Made by a program: the position numbers and the translations under genes. From assembly GCA_002869535.1 (NCBI GenBank), contig PKUK01000008.1, positions 364,541 to 428,540 of the forward strand: 64,000 bases of DNA, read 5' to 3'. A model generated the notes under the pieces. It did no database searches. It saw only the letters and a program-made list of their open reading frames with translations, and was not told the origin of the DNA. This document shows, one piece after another, positions 38,097 to 47,510 of this stretch (positions within the stretch are counted from its first letter, which is position 1; each line of letters starts with the position of its first letter). Source of the DNA: Arcobacter sp. Its GTDB lineage: Bacteria; Campylobacterota; Campylobacteria; Campylobacterales; Arcobacteraceae.

Positions 38097-38668
38097 TGAA
38101 TACATTTTTTAAACTTGGCGTTAGTTTTATAGTAGCTGTTGTTTTAATAACAATATTAAAACCATATGTAGATGAGTATAATGAACAAAAACAGTATGAC
38201 TTCAAAGTAAATACAATAGATGGTGAGATTACAAAAGATAGCTTTAAAGGCAAATACCTAGCAATATATTTCGGATATACCTTTTGTCCTGATGTATGCC
38301 CTACTTCTTTGAGTTCTTTAGCACATGCATTGAATAGTTTTCCAAAAGAAAAAACTAAAGATTTTGTTGGACTTTTTATAAGCGTAGACCCAGACAGAGA
38401 TACACTTAAAAACTTAAAAGAGTATGCACAATATTTTCATCCAAACTTTATAGGTGCTACTTCTACAAAAGAAAATATTGATGATATAACTTCTAGATAT
38501 AGAAGTTATTACAGCAAAATAGAACTTGAAAATTCTGCAATGGACTACTCTGTTGCACACACATCATATATATACATTTTTGATAAAGAAGGCAATTTCA
38601 AAGCAAAACTTGACCACTTTTCAGATCCGACTAAAATAAAAGAGACATTAGAAGAAATATTGAAATAG
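38096..38668 (+). CDS. Sco1/SenC/PrrC copper chaperone
   Basis: 190 aa with an N-terminal membrane helix (about 7-25). The thioredoxin-like domain has the copper-binding CxxxC motif (GYTFCPDVCPTSL) and the distal histidine in SVAHTSYIYIFDKEG. Sco proteins load the CuA site of cytochrome oxidase or reduce its cysteines. Its start overlaps the previous stop as TAATG. Together with PCuAC this indicates a copper-dependent terminal oxidase elsewhere. Confidence 0.92.
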   Translation: MNTFFKLGVSFIVAVVLITILKPYVDEYNEQKQYDFKVNTIDGEITKDSFKGKYLAIYFGYTFCPDVCPTSLSSLAHALNSFPKEKTKDFVGLFISVDPDRDTLKNLKEYAQYFHPNFIGATSTKENIDDITSRYRSYYSKIELENSAMDYSVAHTSYIYIFDKEGNFKAKLDHFSDPTKIKETLEEILK

Positions 38669-38713
38669 CAATTTTCTTCTATATTTGTTTTTTATTTTAG
38701 ATATAATTTGCTT

Positions 38714-39505
38714 ATGTCTAAATTATTAAATAACATATTATTTGAAAATGTAAACCATTCAAATGAAGATTTTACAAAACATTACCATGATACATATACT
38801 ATTGGACTAACTTATAAAGGGTTTTTAAAAGTATTCAATAAAAATGAAAGTTTTTATTCATATGAATACTCAGTTCGAATAAATAATCCAGGAGAAGTAC
38901 ATGGTGGTAAATCAAAAGAGTGGTCACATGCAAACTTTTATCCAACAGTAGAAATTATCTCAAATCTTTATGAAGAAATATTTGGTGAAAAAAAAATTCC
39001 TTATTTTCAAAAACATATTATTAATAACAAAAAGCTATTTTCAAAACTCCATAACTTTTTTTATGCATATTTTAATAAAGAAGATGAAATATTAGTTGAA
39101 GCCCTTTTAATAGATGCCCTTTCAAGTTTAATTTTTGATTCAACCTTATATACAAAAAATGATAAAGAAATTTTTGAAGATAAAAAGATGATAAAACAAA
39201 CATATGAATTTATAAATGACTCAATAGATACAAACTTTACCCTTGAGATGCTAGCAAATAATGTAGATCTTAGTAAATACCATTTTTTAAGAATATTTAA
39301 AAGAGATTTTGGATTAACGCCCCATGCCTTTATTGTAAATGAAAGACTAAACCGTGCAAATAATTTAATCAAAAAAGGTCTATCAATTAGTGAAGCAAGT
39401 GTTAATGTAGGATTCAATGATCAATCTCACTTTTCACGTAACTTCAAAAAATATTTTGGATATACCCCTTCTATTTTACAAAAAAATAGCAATATTATTC
39501 TATAA
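38714..39505 (+). CDS. AraC-family transcriptional regulator
   Basis: About 263 aa with an N-terminal cupin-like sensor domain (HYHDTYTIGLTYKG, NPGEVHGG) and a C-terminal pair of helix-turn-helices: FTLEMLANNVDLSKYHFLR and ISEASVNVGFNDQSHFSR. The layout matches AraC regulators that often control an adjacent transporter, here the EamA carrier beginning 53 bases downstream. No Shine-Dalgarno is clear; ATG 38714 is preferred over TTG 38708. Confidence 0.85.
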   Translation: MSKLLNNILFENVNHSNEDFTKHYHDTYTIGLTYKGFLKVFNKNESFYSYEYSVRINNPGEVHGGKSKEWSHANFYPTVEIISNLYEEIFGEKKIPYFQKHIINNKKLFSKLHNFFYAYFNKEDEILVEALLIDALSSLIFDSTLYTKNDKEIFEDKKMIKQTYEFINDSIDTNFTLEMLANNVDLSKYHFLRIFKRDFGLTPHAFIVNERLNRANNLIKKGLSISEASVNVGFNDQSHFSRNFKKYFGYTPSILQKNSNIIL

Positions 39506-39557
39506 AATATCAATTTTTTTTTGTACAATTGCCCCTATAAATTTAGAAAGATTTAAA

Positions 39558-40454
39558 ATGACAGACCAAAACAAAAATATTTTTTATGTTCTTATGTTCT
39601 TTGCAATGGCTGGATGGGGAGCATCGTGGGTTAGTGCAAAAGTATTAAGTGCATATATAAATGAATATGAGATGATTTTTTTTATAAATATATTTACAAT
39701 AATTACCCTACTTCCAATTTTATTATATATGAAAAAAAGCTTTTATATAAACCTAAAAAGTTTTATTTTAGTTCTTATTGCGTCGATTGTGATGATAGCT
39801 TATATGAAGTGTTATTTTCTTGGAACAAAATTTGGAACAGCAAGTTTAGGGGGAGCTTTAGTTACAACAATGATTCCAATAAATACCTTTTTGATTATGG
39901 CACTATTTTTTAACAGAAAAATAGAAAAAAAAGATATTTTTGCTTTGATTCTTGGTGGTGCAGGAGTTCTTACCATGCTAAATATTTGGTCTTTTTCACT
40001 AGAAGAGATATTTTCACAAAAAAATGTTTATTTTGTTTTGGCATCAATTCTTTGGCCAATTCTTACAATAACCAGTTCAAAAGCAACTAAAATTTCACCT
40101 ATGGTATTTACTTTATATATGTATGTTGTTACGACTATTATAGTTTTGATATTTTTTGTTGATATACCAAATATAAACTATGCATCTTTTTATTGGATAT
40201 TTTGGCTTAATGTTTTAAGTATTGCTGTTATCTCTACAACTTTTGCCACAACAATATACTTTGTAGGAATAGAAAAACTTGGAACCAATGAAGTTAGTTC
40301 TTTTATATTTTTAGTTCCATTATTTGCTATTATTTTAAGTATTATTTTCCTAAAAGAGCATATAAGTTTATCTATTATAATTGGAACTATCCTTACAATA
40401 ATTGCCGTAAAAATCTTAAACAACATTAAAATTTCTAAGAAATTTAATATATAA
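39558..40454 (+). CDS. EamA/DMT-family transporter
   Basis: 298 aa, ten hydrophobic segments in two EamA repeats. The first begins VLMFFAMAGWGASWVSAKVL and the second has ILWPILTITSSKATKISPM. It probably exports a metabolite or amino acid, likely under the AraC regulator before it. The start is ATG 39558 (MTDQNK), with a weak AGAAAG upstream; a much earlier in-frame ATG overlaps the araC gene. It ends one base before the convergent symporter. Confidence 0.85.
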   Translation: MTDQNKNIFYVLMFFAMAGWGASWVSAKVLSAYINEYEMIFFINIFTIITLLPILLYMKKSFYINLKSFILVLIASIVMIAYMKCYFLGTKFGTASLGGALVTTMIPINTFLIMALFFNRKIEKKDIFALILGGAGVLTMLNIWSFSLEEIFSQKNVYFVLASILWPILTITSSKATKISPMVFTLYMYVVTTIIVLIFFVDIPNINYASFYWIFWLNVLSIAVISTTFATTIYFVGIEKLGTNEVSSFIFLVPLFAIILSIIFLKEHISLSIIIGTILTIIAVKILNNIKISKKFNI

Positions 40455-40455
40455 A

Positions 40456-41745
40456 CTAAAGGGCTGATATCTTTTTAGCCACCTCTTTAGTACTTATATT
40501 TGTCAATTTTTTCATAACCAAAGTTGCTGTTAAATCCCCTGTTACATTAATGGTAGTTCTACACATATCAAGTATTCTATCAACTCCAAGTATTAGTGCT
40601 ATTCCTTCAACTGGTACACCAATTCCTTGCAATATTGTTGCAAGTATAACTATACCAACTCCTGGAGTACTCGGAGCTCCAATTGATGCACCAACTGTTG
40701 TAAAAGCTAAAATTATTACCTCAACAAGGCTTAAATCTATACCAAAAAGTTGTGTTAAAAATATAGCAGCACACACTTGGTAAAGTGCAGTTCCATCCAT
40801 ATTTACTGTTGCTCCTAAGGGTATAACAAACTTTGAAATAGGGGTTGGAATGTTCAATTCATCTTCGGCAGTTTTCATAGATAATGGCATAACAGCAGCA
40901 GAAGAGGAAGTTGAGAAAGCCAATAACTGAACTTCTCTAATTTTTCTTAAAAAATCAAGAGGTTTTATTTTTGCAACAAAATATACCATTATCAAATAAA
41001 AGCACAAAAGTAATAACAATCCTAAAATTACTGTTAAGACATACATAGACATGGAAGAGATTGCATCAAAACCTATTTTAATAGTGATATTGCACAAAAG
41101 ACCAAAGACTGCATAAGGAGCAAGTTTCATCGCCCAATCTACAACTTTCATAGAAAAAGCTTGAAGAGATTTTGCCAAATCTTTTAAAGGTCTAGCATCT
41201 TCCTCTTCTATATTCATTAAAGCAACCCCAATAAATATAGCTAAAACAACAAAGGCTAATATATTTCCATCGAGTTCTGCTTTTGCTGTACTTATTGGAA
41301 TCAAGTCAACTATCATATCAGGTACTGAAATCTCTTTTACCTCTTTTACTACTTGCACAGTTGTGGGTACTACTTGATTTATTATATCACTTGAAACATA
41401 AGTTCCAGGATGGATTAGATATGTTATAAATATCCCTAAAGTAACGGCAACAATTGTAGTAAATACAAAATATGGAGCTATTTTATAGCCTAAACTTTTT
41501 AATGTTTCCACATTACCAGCACTTGTGATTCCTAAAATAATTGAACTCATTACAAGAGGAATTACAATCATCTTAATAAGTGCTAAAAATATATTTCCTA
41601 AAAGTGCAATCCAAGGAGCAATAGCATAAGCTATTTTTTCATCTACTAAAGCAAATGCACTAGGAGATAATATAAGTCCAAAGATTACTCCTAAAATCAT
41701 TCCAATTATTACTTGAAACCATAATTTACTTAATAATTGATTCAA
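40456..41745 (-). CDS. Dicarboxylate/amino acid:cation symporter (DAACS)
   Basis: 429 aa with eight membrane helices and two re-entrant loops. Substrate motifs are AFSTSSSAAVMPLSM (serine-rich HP1 tip) and IPLGATVNMDGTALYQ (TM7 NMDGT), with GAPSTPGVG in HP2. The family imports glutamate, aspartate or C4-dicarboxylates with sodium or protons. The start is TTG 41743-41745 with AAAGG six bases upstream. It is monocistronic between convergent neighbours. Confidence 0.92.
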   Translation of the reverse strand: MNQLLSKLWFQVIIGMILGVIFGLILSPSAFALVDEKIAYAIAPWIALLGNIFLALIKMIVIPLVMSSIILGITSAGNVETLKSLGYKIAPYFVFTTIVAVTLGIFITYLIHPGTYVSSDIINQVVPTTVQVVKEVKEISVPDMIVDLIPISTAKAELDGNILAFVVLAIFIGVALMNIEEEDARPLKDLAKSLQAFSMKVVDWAMKLAPYAVFGLLCNITIKIGFDAISSMSMYVLTVILGLLLLLCFYLIMVYFVAKIKPLDFLRKIREVQLLAFSTSSSAAVMPLSMKTAEDELNIPTPISKFVIPLGATVNMDGTALYQVCAAIFLTQLFGIDLSLVEVIILAFTTVGASIGAPSTPGVGIVILATILQGIGVPVEGIALILGVDRILDMCRTTINVTGDLTATLVMKKLTNISTKEVAKKISAL

Positions 41746-41824
41746 GAGGAGCCTTTCTGTATATCACTATACCATAAAGAAACACCTCTTTGAACTCTTA
41801 TTTAAAAATATATTTATTTTGATT

Positions 41825-42535
41825 TTATCTCACATACGAACCGTTGTTAAAATCAACTGTTGTCCCATTTACATACTCTGGACAAGAAGTAGCTAACCAA
41901 ACTATAACTTCAGCTGCTTCTTGGGGTTCTGCAAATCTTCCCGATGGAACTGCTTTTTTAAACTCTTCTTTTCTCTCTTGGGAATTGTCTTTTTGCATAT
42001 CAGTTTCAACTGGACTTGGTGCTATACAATTTACAGTGATATTATAACTTCCTAGTAGCTTTGCAAATATCTTTGTAGCATTTATAATTCCAGCCTTTGC
42101 AATCCCATACCAAATATCAGGATGACCTATTTGTCCAGCAATTGAAGCTGTATTAACTATTCTTCCATAGTTTCTTTTTTTCATATCTTCACAAAATAGT
42201 GTTATAAGTTCAACAGGGGCATACAAGTCCACATTCATAATATGCTCTTTTGCTTCTAGTGGATAGTTATCATATGTATATTTTGGCTGCATATATCCAG
42301 CATTATTGATTAAAGTACTTATTTCTCCTATTTGCTCAACTAAAACTTTTAATCCTTGCATATTTGACAAGTCATACTCTATACATTTAACTTTTAGATT
42401 ATCTTTAAGTTCAAAGTTTGAAAAATCTCTTGCAACAACAATTACTTCATAATCTAATTCTATAAATTTTTTAACTACCGCTAAGCCAATTCCCTTATTT
42501 CCACCAGTTACTAATACTCTTTTTAATTGTTCCAT
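41825..42535 (-). CDS. Short-chain dehydrogenase/reductase
   Basis: 236 aa, classical SDR. The cofactor loop is VTGGNKGIGLAVV (T-G-x3-G-x-G), the structural NNAG motif is in TLINNAGYM, the serine is in IVNTASIAGQIG and the catalytic pair is Y-x3-K in WYGIAKAGI. It ends with the NGTTVDFNNG pattern of FabG-like enzymes. The substrate is not deducible. AAAGGA precedes the ATG. Confidence 0.9.
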   Translation of the reverse strand: MEQLKRVLVTGGNKGIGLAVVKKFIELDYEVIVVARDFSNFELKDNLKVKCIEYDLSNMQGLKVLVEQIGEISTLINNAGYMQPKYTYDNYPLEAKEHIMNVDLYAPVELITLFCEDMKKRNYGRIVNTASIAGQIGHPDIWYGIAKAGIINATKIFAKLLGSYNITVNCIAPSPVETDMQKDNSQERKEEFKKAVPSGRFAEPQEAAEVIVWLATSCPEYVNGTTVDFNNGSYVR

Positions 42536-42604
42536 ATTTTTTCCTTTACCTATATAATTAACTTTTTGTTAACTATTTAAAACTATTCGTTAATTCTTAT
42601 CCCT

Positions 42605-42610
42605 TATAAT
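42605..42610 (+). promoter_or_regulatory. Likely -10 box of the gene at 42633
   Basis: TATAAT 23 bases before the start, followed by AAGGA. It also lies in the divergent promoter region of the SDR gene. Confidence 0.45.
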
Positions 42611-42632
42611 GTTGTATATATAAGGATTTCAA

Positions 42633-42917
42633 ATGAAAATAAAATTTTTACTAATAACAATTGCTACAATTATTACTTTTGCATCTTCATCATTTTTATT
42701 ACAAGATAAAAAAATAGATGAAAAACTCTATTCTACAATAATCAACACATCTATCAATAATTTATCAGGAGTATTCAAAATTGATTCAAAGACAATTATA
42801 AAAAAACTAAATGATAATAATATAAAAATTTTAAATGAAGAACAAACAATAATTCAAATTGCACTGTCCAATGCAAAAAATAGCAATGAGATAATAGACT
42901 TAATATTATCCCATTAA
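42633..42917 (+). CDS. Small secreted or membrane-anchored hypothetical protein, 94 aa
   Basis: The N-terminus is a signal peptide or anchor (residues 4-21, FLLITIATIITFASSSFLL). The rest is a polar, asparagine- and lysine-rich domain with an ending EIIDLILSH. AAGGA precedes the ATG. It is divergent from the SDR gene and ends two bases before the stop of the convergent AsmA-like gene. No family is recognised. Confidence 0.6.
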   Translation: MKIKFLLITIATIITFASSSFLLQDKKIDEKLYSTIINTSINNLSGVFKIDSKTIIKKLNDNNIKILNEEQTIIQIALSNAKNSNEIIDLILSH

Positions 42918-42919
42918 AA

Positions 42920-44431
42920 TTATTTAAAAAAACCTTTTAATATATTTCCTGCTTTGTCACCAAGTTTTTTCTCAATAGTATCTTGAATTTTTTCTTTGAC
43001 TTTTTGTTTTGCTCCACTTTCTAAAAGTTTTTTTGTATCAACTTTAACACTAGGGTTAGATAAATCTCCTGATATCTTTGTATCAAATTTTATACCTTTT
43101 ATTTGTGTTATTACCAAAGCATCAATAATACTGTTTTTCGTATCTATTACTGAAGGGTTAACCTCTATTTGTGATAATTTACTATTCATTTTTATTGTTG
43201 ATTTTATTATATTTTTATTGATATTACTTTTTAAGTCAATATTTTCATAAACCTCTTTTGTAAGATCAAATCTAGCAAGACTACTTATAATAGTAGAATA
43301 CTCATTTTTCTTAAATTGTCCATTTATTAAATCCCCAGTTAAATCACCATTCTCTTTTGCAATATTATAATCAAGTTTTAATTTTGTCTTAGAAGTAAAT
43401 ATTTCTGGATAATAAAGCATATGTAAAACTTTTAGTATCTCAACATTATCTATGTTTGCACTAAAATCATTATTTAAAAGTTTAAATTTCAACTGCCCTT
43501 CTAATAATTCAGAATATCCATTTACAAGTAAATCTTTATCTTTTTTAATATCACCTGCAATTCCAATATTTCCTCTCATCTTTGTTTGAGTTACATCAAA
43601 AAGTTTAGATAAATCATCAACTTTTAAGAAATAATCACTTTTTATGTTCATATTTTTTAAGTTTACATCAGCTTTTTTTACAAAGAGATTTGCCATAGAA
43701 GTATATACATCAACTTTTGATAAAGCTTTAAAAGGTTCTAAATTCGTTTTAATAGTACCATTGAAATTCAATTTTTTAATAAGCTTAGTATTAAAATCTT
43801 TATTAACTAAACTATTTGTAATCAATCCATTTGTTATTTTAGTAAGAATCTCTCCATTTAAGTTTTCAAGTTTTGCATTACTAATATTTGCATTAATATC
43901 AAGATTTCCCATGGCATATCTTGGTTTATTGATTAGGTGCAGTATTTCATCTATTTTTGCACTTTTCACATTAAATAAAATATTTGATGGCTCAAAATTT
44001 TCTAAGTCTATATCATAAGTTGTTTTACTTTTGAAAATATCACTACTACCCTCAAGTTTTGCTGAAGTGCTATCACCTTTAAAACTTCCACTTGTACTGA
44101 AACTTCCATTTAGTTTCTGATTTGTAAACCTTTGTAATTTAGATAAATCTTTAATATTGATATCAAATTTGATATCCACTGTTTTTGAGAATAAGGATAA
44201 ATCCCCAATAATCTTTATATTTGAGTTATCATCAATTGTTGAATCAAATTCAATCTCTTTCGTTGTTAATAAAAACTTATTTATCTTAAAGTTTATAACT
44301 TTCTCATTATTTACTTTACTTTCAACTATAGAAGCAACAATGCTATTTCCTGTTGATGTAAAAAGTAGCGCATACACTGCACCAAGCAAAATAAGAATCA
44401 AAAATGTAAGTCCAAAAAAAAGTTTTTTCAT
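42920..44431 (-). CDS. AsmA/TamB-like inner-membrane-anchored protein
   Basis: 503 aa with one N-terminal membrane helix (about residues 4-24) and a long beta-rich region with AsmA-like repeats (LEGSSDIFKSKTTYDIDLEN, LTGDLINGQFKKNEYSTI). The C-terminus is basic and helical (KKLLESGAKQKVKEKIQDTI). AsmA-like proteins form beta-groove lipid bridges or assist outer membrane biogenesis. Family assignment rests on overall pattern rather than a diagnostic motif. GAGG precedes the ATG. Confidence 0.65.
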   Translation of the reverse strand: MKKLFFGLTFLILILLGAVYALLFTSTGNSIVASIVESKVNNEKVINFKINKFLLTTKEIEFDSTIDDNSNIKIIGDLSLFSKTVDIKFDINIKDLSKLQRFTNQKLNGSFSTSGSFKGDSTSAKLEGSSDIFKSKTTYDIDLENFEPSNILFNVKSAKIDEILHLINKPRYAMGNLDINANISNAKLENLNGEILTKITNGLITNSLVNKDFNTKLIKKLNFNGTIKTNLEPFKALSKVDVYTSMANLFVKKADVNLKNMNIKSDYFLKVDDLSKLFDVTQTKMRGNIGIAGDIKKDKDLLVNGYSELLEGQLKFKLLNNDFSANIDNVEILKVLHMLYYPEIFTSKTKLKLDYNIAKENGDLTGDLINGQFKKNEYSTIISSLARFDLTKEVYENIDLKSNINKNIIKSTIKMNSKLSQIEVNPSVIDTKNSIIDALVITQIKGIKFDTKISGDLSNPSVKVDTKKLLESGAKQKVKEKIQDTIEKKLGDKAGNILKGFFK

Positions 44432-44582
44432 AATTTAACCTCAAAATAAAATATTTATAATTATACTATACAATATTTAAACTACAATCAAATAAAAAAT
44501 TATTTATTATGCATAAAGAGTGACTTTAATAATATTATTAAGTTTATTTTGATACATTTATATAATATAAATAATACATTTA

Positions 44583-44602
44583 GGATTTTGGATTTTGGAT
44601 TC
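44583..44602 (+). repeat. Tandem 7-bp repeat over the ribosome site of the next gene
   Basis: GGATTTT twice, then a partial third copy GGATTC. The repeat includes both the Shine-Dalgarno (AGGA) and the TTG start at 44595, so copy number changes would alter their spacing. Confidence 0.75.
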
Positions 44603-46670
44603 ATTTAAAAATATGATTGAGAACATTGACTATTATAATGATATATTGGAAAATGACATTGATCCAGTTTTATTTATAGTTGAACAAAACTTTATGTATT
44701 GTAATAAAGCAGCACTAAAAATACTTCAAATGAAGAGCAAAAGTGAACTATATAATATTCATCCTTCTCAAATATCTCCAACATACCAACCAGATGGACA
44801 ACTTTCAAGTGAAAAAGCAGACGTTATTTTTGAGCAATGTTATAAAAATGGCTTTGCTAGATTTGAATGGCTACACAAAGATTTAAAAGAGAAAGAATTT
44901 TGGGTTGAAGTCACACTAAAAAGACTAACTCTTAAACAAAAAGAGATACTACTCGTTACTTGGAGAGATATATCCCAAGTAAAAGAGAAAGAATTAAATA
45001 TCAAAAATAAAAATACAGAGTTAAAAAATGATTATTCACAAATAGAAAAATTAAATTACATATTAAAAGATAGTGGCGATTTTGAGATAAAAGATACTCT
45101 TTTACTTTTAGAAGAGTATAAAAAAGCTATTGATGAAAGCTCTATTGTTTCAAAAACAGATACAAAAGGTATTATTACCTATGTAAACAGTAAATTTTGT
45201 GAAATCTCAGGATATTCAAAAGATGAATTACTAGGGGCAAACCACAATATCATAAGAGACCCTGCAAATACAAAAGAGTTTTTCAAAATTATGTGGGATA
45301 CCTTAAAAAGTAAAAATATATTTAAAGGTATTGTTTCAAATAGACGAAAAGATAGAAGCATATATTATGTTGATTCTACTATTATTCCTATTTTAGATTA
45401 TGAAGGAAATATAACAGAGTATATTGGTATTAGAAATGACATAACTTCTTTATACGAAAAAGATAAAATAATCACAAAACAGTTAACTGATGACTTAACA
45501 GGTTTACCAAATAGGCAAAAACTAATTGGAGATTCAAAAACATTCTTATTCCCAAAACTTGCAATTGTTAACATAAATCACTTTAGAGATATAAATGATA
45601 CATATGGAATAGAAGTTGGAGATCATATATTAAAAGAGTTTTCACAAAAATTATTAAAACTGAATAATTTTAATATAAATGTTTATAGAATTAGTGGAGA
45701 TATTTTTGGTATTTTAGCTTCAGGAAACTTTACAATTGAATCTTTAAAAGAGCTCTCATTAGAGTTTTTAGATAGTATAAAAACAAATCCCATAATACAT
45801 GATAATCATACTTTAAATTTATCATTTTCAATTGTAATTTCAAGTGGAAGAGAGTGGCTACTTGTAGAGGCTGAAATGGCACTAATGCAAGCAAAAGAAA
45901 AAAACAAAGAACTTATCATAAACCTAGAACAAGATAGTAAAAGACTTTTAGCCCAAAAAATTGAACTAACAAAAAATATAAAAACTGCACTAAGTAATGA
46001 TAAAATCCTGCTTTACGGACAAAAAATCGTCAATAATAAAACAGGTGAAATAAAATATGAAACACTAATGCGACTTAAAACTGAAGATGGAAAAATATTG
46101 TCTCCATATTTCTTTTTAGAACATGCAAAAAAAGCAAGACTTTATCATGAGATGACAAGAATGATGATAAAACAAGCTTGTGATTATTTTAAAGATAAAG
46201 AAAATATGTTTTCAATAAACCTATCAATGCAAGATATAACAAATGATGAAACAATTCAATTCCTACTTGATACAATATTACAAACAAAAACAAATAATCA
46301 AATTATCTTAGAAATTGTAGAGTCTGAACAAATAAATCAATTTGAAAAAGTATCCTCATTTATCAAAAAGATGAAAGAAATTGGTGCTAAAATTGCAATT
46401 GATGATTTTGGTACAGGATATTCTAACTTTGAGTATATCATCAACTTAAACGTAGATATTCTAAAAATAGATGGCTCACTCATAAGAAATATACATAAAG
46501 ATAAAAATATTTTTATTACTGTATCTACTATTGTAAATTTTGCTAAGCAGTTAGGATTAGAAGTTGTTGCAGAGTTTGTAGACTCAAAAGAGGTTTTAGA
46601 AACAATAAAATCATTGGATATTGAGTACTCACAAGGTTTTTACTTACACGAGCCAGAACATTTAATTTAG
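44595..46670 (+). CDS. PAS-PAS-GGDEF-EAL protein, probable cyclic di-GMP phosphodiesterase
   Basis: 691 aa, soluble. PAS 1 (about 15-130), coiled coil, PAS 2 (about 185-285, GYSKDELLGANHNIIRDPAN), a degenerate GGDEF domain (YRISGDIFGIL, so no cyclase activity is expected) and an EAL domain (about 450-691). The EAL motifs are preserved: YETLMRLK in place of ExL, IVESEQ, IDDFGTGYSNFEY with both aspartates, KIDGSLI and EYSQGFYLHEP. It should hydrolyse cyclic di-GMP. The start is TTG at 44595, inside a short tandem repeat. Confidence 0.88.
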   Translation: MDSFKNMIENIDYYNDILENDIDPVLFIVEQNFMYCNKAALKILQMKSKSELYNIHPSQISPTYQPDGQLSSEKADVIFEQCYKNGFARFEWLHKDLKEKEFWVEVTLKRLTLKQKEILLVTWRDISQVKEKELNIKNKNTELKNDYSQIEKLNYILKDSGDFEIKDTLLLLEEYKKAIDESSIVSKTDTKGIITYVNSKFCEISGYSKDELLGANHNIIRDPANTKEFFKIMWDTLKSKNIFKGIVSNRRKDRSIYYVDSTIIPILDYEGNITEYIGIRNDITSLYEKDKIITKQLTDDLTGLPNRQKLIGDSKTFLFPKLAIVNINHFRDINDTYGIEVGDHILKEFSQKLLKLNNFNINVYRISGDIFGILASGNFTIESLKELSLEFLDSIKTNPIIHDNHTLNLSFSIVISSGREWLLVEAEMALMQAKEKNKELIINLEQDSKRLLAQKIELTKNIKTALSNDKILLYGQKIVNNKTGEIKYETLMRLKTEDGKILSPYFFLEHAKKARLYHEMTRMMIKQACDYFKDKENMFSINLSMQDITNDETIQFLLDTILQTKTNNQIILEIVESEQINQFEKVSSFIKKMKEIGAKIAIDDFGTGYSNFEYIINLNVDILKIDGSLIRNIHKDKNIFITVSTIVNFAKQLGLEVVAEFVDSKEVLETIKSLDIEYSQGFYLHEPEHLI

Positions 46671-46742
46671 TATATTGTTACATATGGTAATACTACTTTA
46701 ATATTAATCACCTAAATAAAGAAATTTTAACCTAAGGGGATG

Positions 46743-46868
46743 TATAATACAACCCAACAAAGTGTTAAGTAGGGAAATATTTGCATTTATGTAAGTATTG
46801 CTACAGATTTTCTGTGGTTACGCTATCCGAACGGACTTTGAAATAAAATATATTATAAGGAATCTTGA
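46743..46868 (+). promoter_or_regulatory. atpE promoter and structured leader
   Basis: TATAAT at 46743-46748 would give a leader of about 110 bases. The leader has nested complementarity: GTAA/TTAC enclosing ACAGA-TTT-TCTGT, then TCCG-AA-CGGA, before the Shine-Dalgarno AAGGAA. It is richer in G and C than the surrounding gaps. A leader of this size would allow RNA control of the abundant c subunit. Confidence 0.5.
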
Positions 46869-47183
46869 ATGAAAAAAATCGTTCTTTTAATGCTAGCTAT
46901 CGCTGGTGTTGCTTTTGCTGCTGAAGGTTCAGTTGCAAACGAAACTTTAAAAGCTTACTCTGTAGTAGCTGCTGGTATTGGTTTAGGTCTTGCTGCACTT
47001 GGTGGTGCTATTGGTATGGGTAATACTGCTGCTGCAACTATTGCTGGTACTGCTAGAAACCCAGGTCTTGGTGGAAAATTAATGACAACAATGTTCATTG
47101 CTTTAGCGATGATCGAAGCACAAGTTATTTATGCACTTGTTGTTGCTATGATTGCATTATATGCAAACCCATTCTTAGGGTAG
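46869..47183 (+). CDS. atpE: ATP synthase F0 c subunit
   Basis: 104 aa. After a signal-like N-terminus (about 18 residues, GVAFAAEG) come two helices. The first has the glycine-rich packing motif GIGLGLAALGGAIGMG; the second carries the proton-binding glutamate in LAMIEAQVIYALVVAM. The c ring turns with proton flow. The gene stands alone, without other atp genes, as is usual in Campylobacterota. AAGGAA precedes the ATG; it ends in TAG. Confidence 0.95.
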   Translation: MKKIVLLMLAIAGVAFAAEGSVANETLKAYSVVAAGIGLGLAALGGAIGMGNTAAATIAGTARNPGLGGKLMTTMFIALAMIEAQVIYALVVAMIALYANPFLG

Positions 47184-47214
47184 TCTTTAAATCTACAGAT
47201 TTAATAGATAAAAA

Positions 47215-47245
47215 GGGTCAAGAGTTTTCTCTTGGCCCTTTTTTT
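47215..47245 (+). terminator. Rho-independent terminator of atpE
   Basis: GGGTCAAGAG (47215-47224) pairs with CTCTTGGCCC (47229-47238), one G-U pair and a TTTT loop, followed by seven T. A textbook terminator. Confidence 0.95.
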
Positions 47246-47318
47246 ATGTTCAAAATTAAAGTATTCAAATATAACTTATTTTTTAGAATAACTAGATATA
47301 ATTCTAACTCTTTTTTAT

Positions 47319-47402
47319 GCAGATGTGGTGGAATGGTAGACACGCGGGCTTGAGGGGCTCGTGGCGAAAGTCGTGTGAGTTCAAATCTCATCATCTGCAC
47401 CA
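47319..47402 (+). tRNA. tRNA-Leu (anticodon GAG)
   Basis: 84 nt with encoded CCA. Acceptor stem GCAGATG pairs with CATCTGC, followed by A-CCA. The D arm has the class II GGAATGGTAGAC pattern. The anticodon stem CGGGC/GCTCG encloses TTGAGGG, anticodon GAG, reading CTC and CTT leucine codons. A long variable arm and a T arm (loop TTCAAAT) follow. The long variable arm and identity elements fit leucine. Confidence 0.95.
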
Positions 47403-47510
47403 AAATAAAATAGACTTACTAACTACCGGTTCATTTATAAAAAATCTAATTACTCCCATTATTTTACCCCAAACTATGATATAATTTTTAAAAATATTAA
47501 AGGACATCCC

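Noticed and set aside
39417-39557. N-terminal extension of the EamA transporter
   Set aside because: It overlaps the AraC gene and adds a stretch unlike the family; ATG 39558 gives a normal 298-aa protein.
47218-47403. A 61-codon open frame on the minus strand
   Set aside because: It covers the atpE terminator and the tRNA-Leu gene and is not protein-like.
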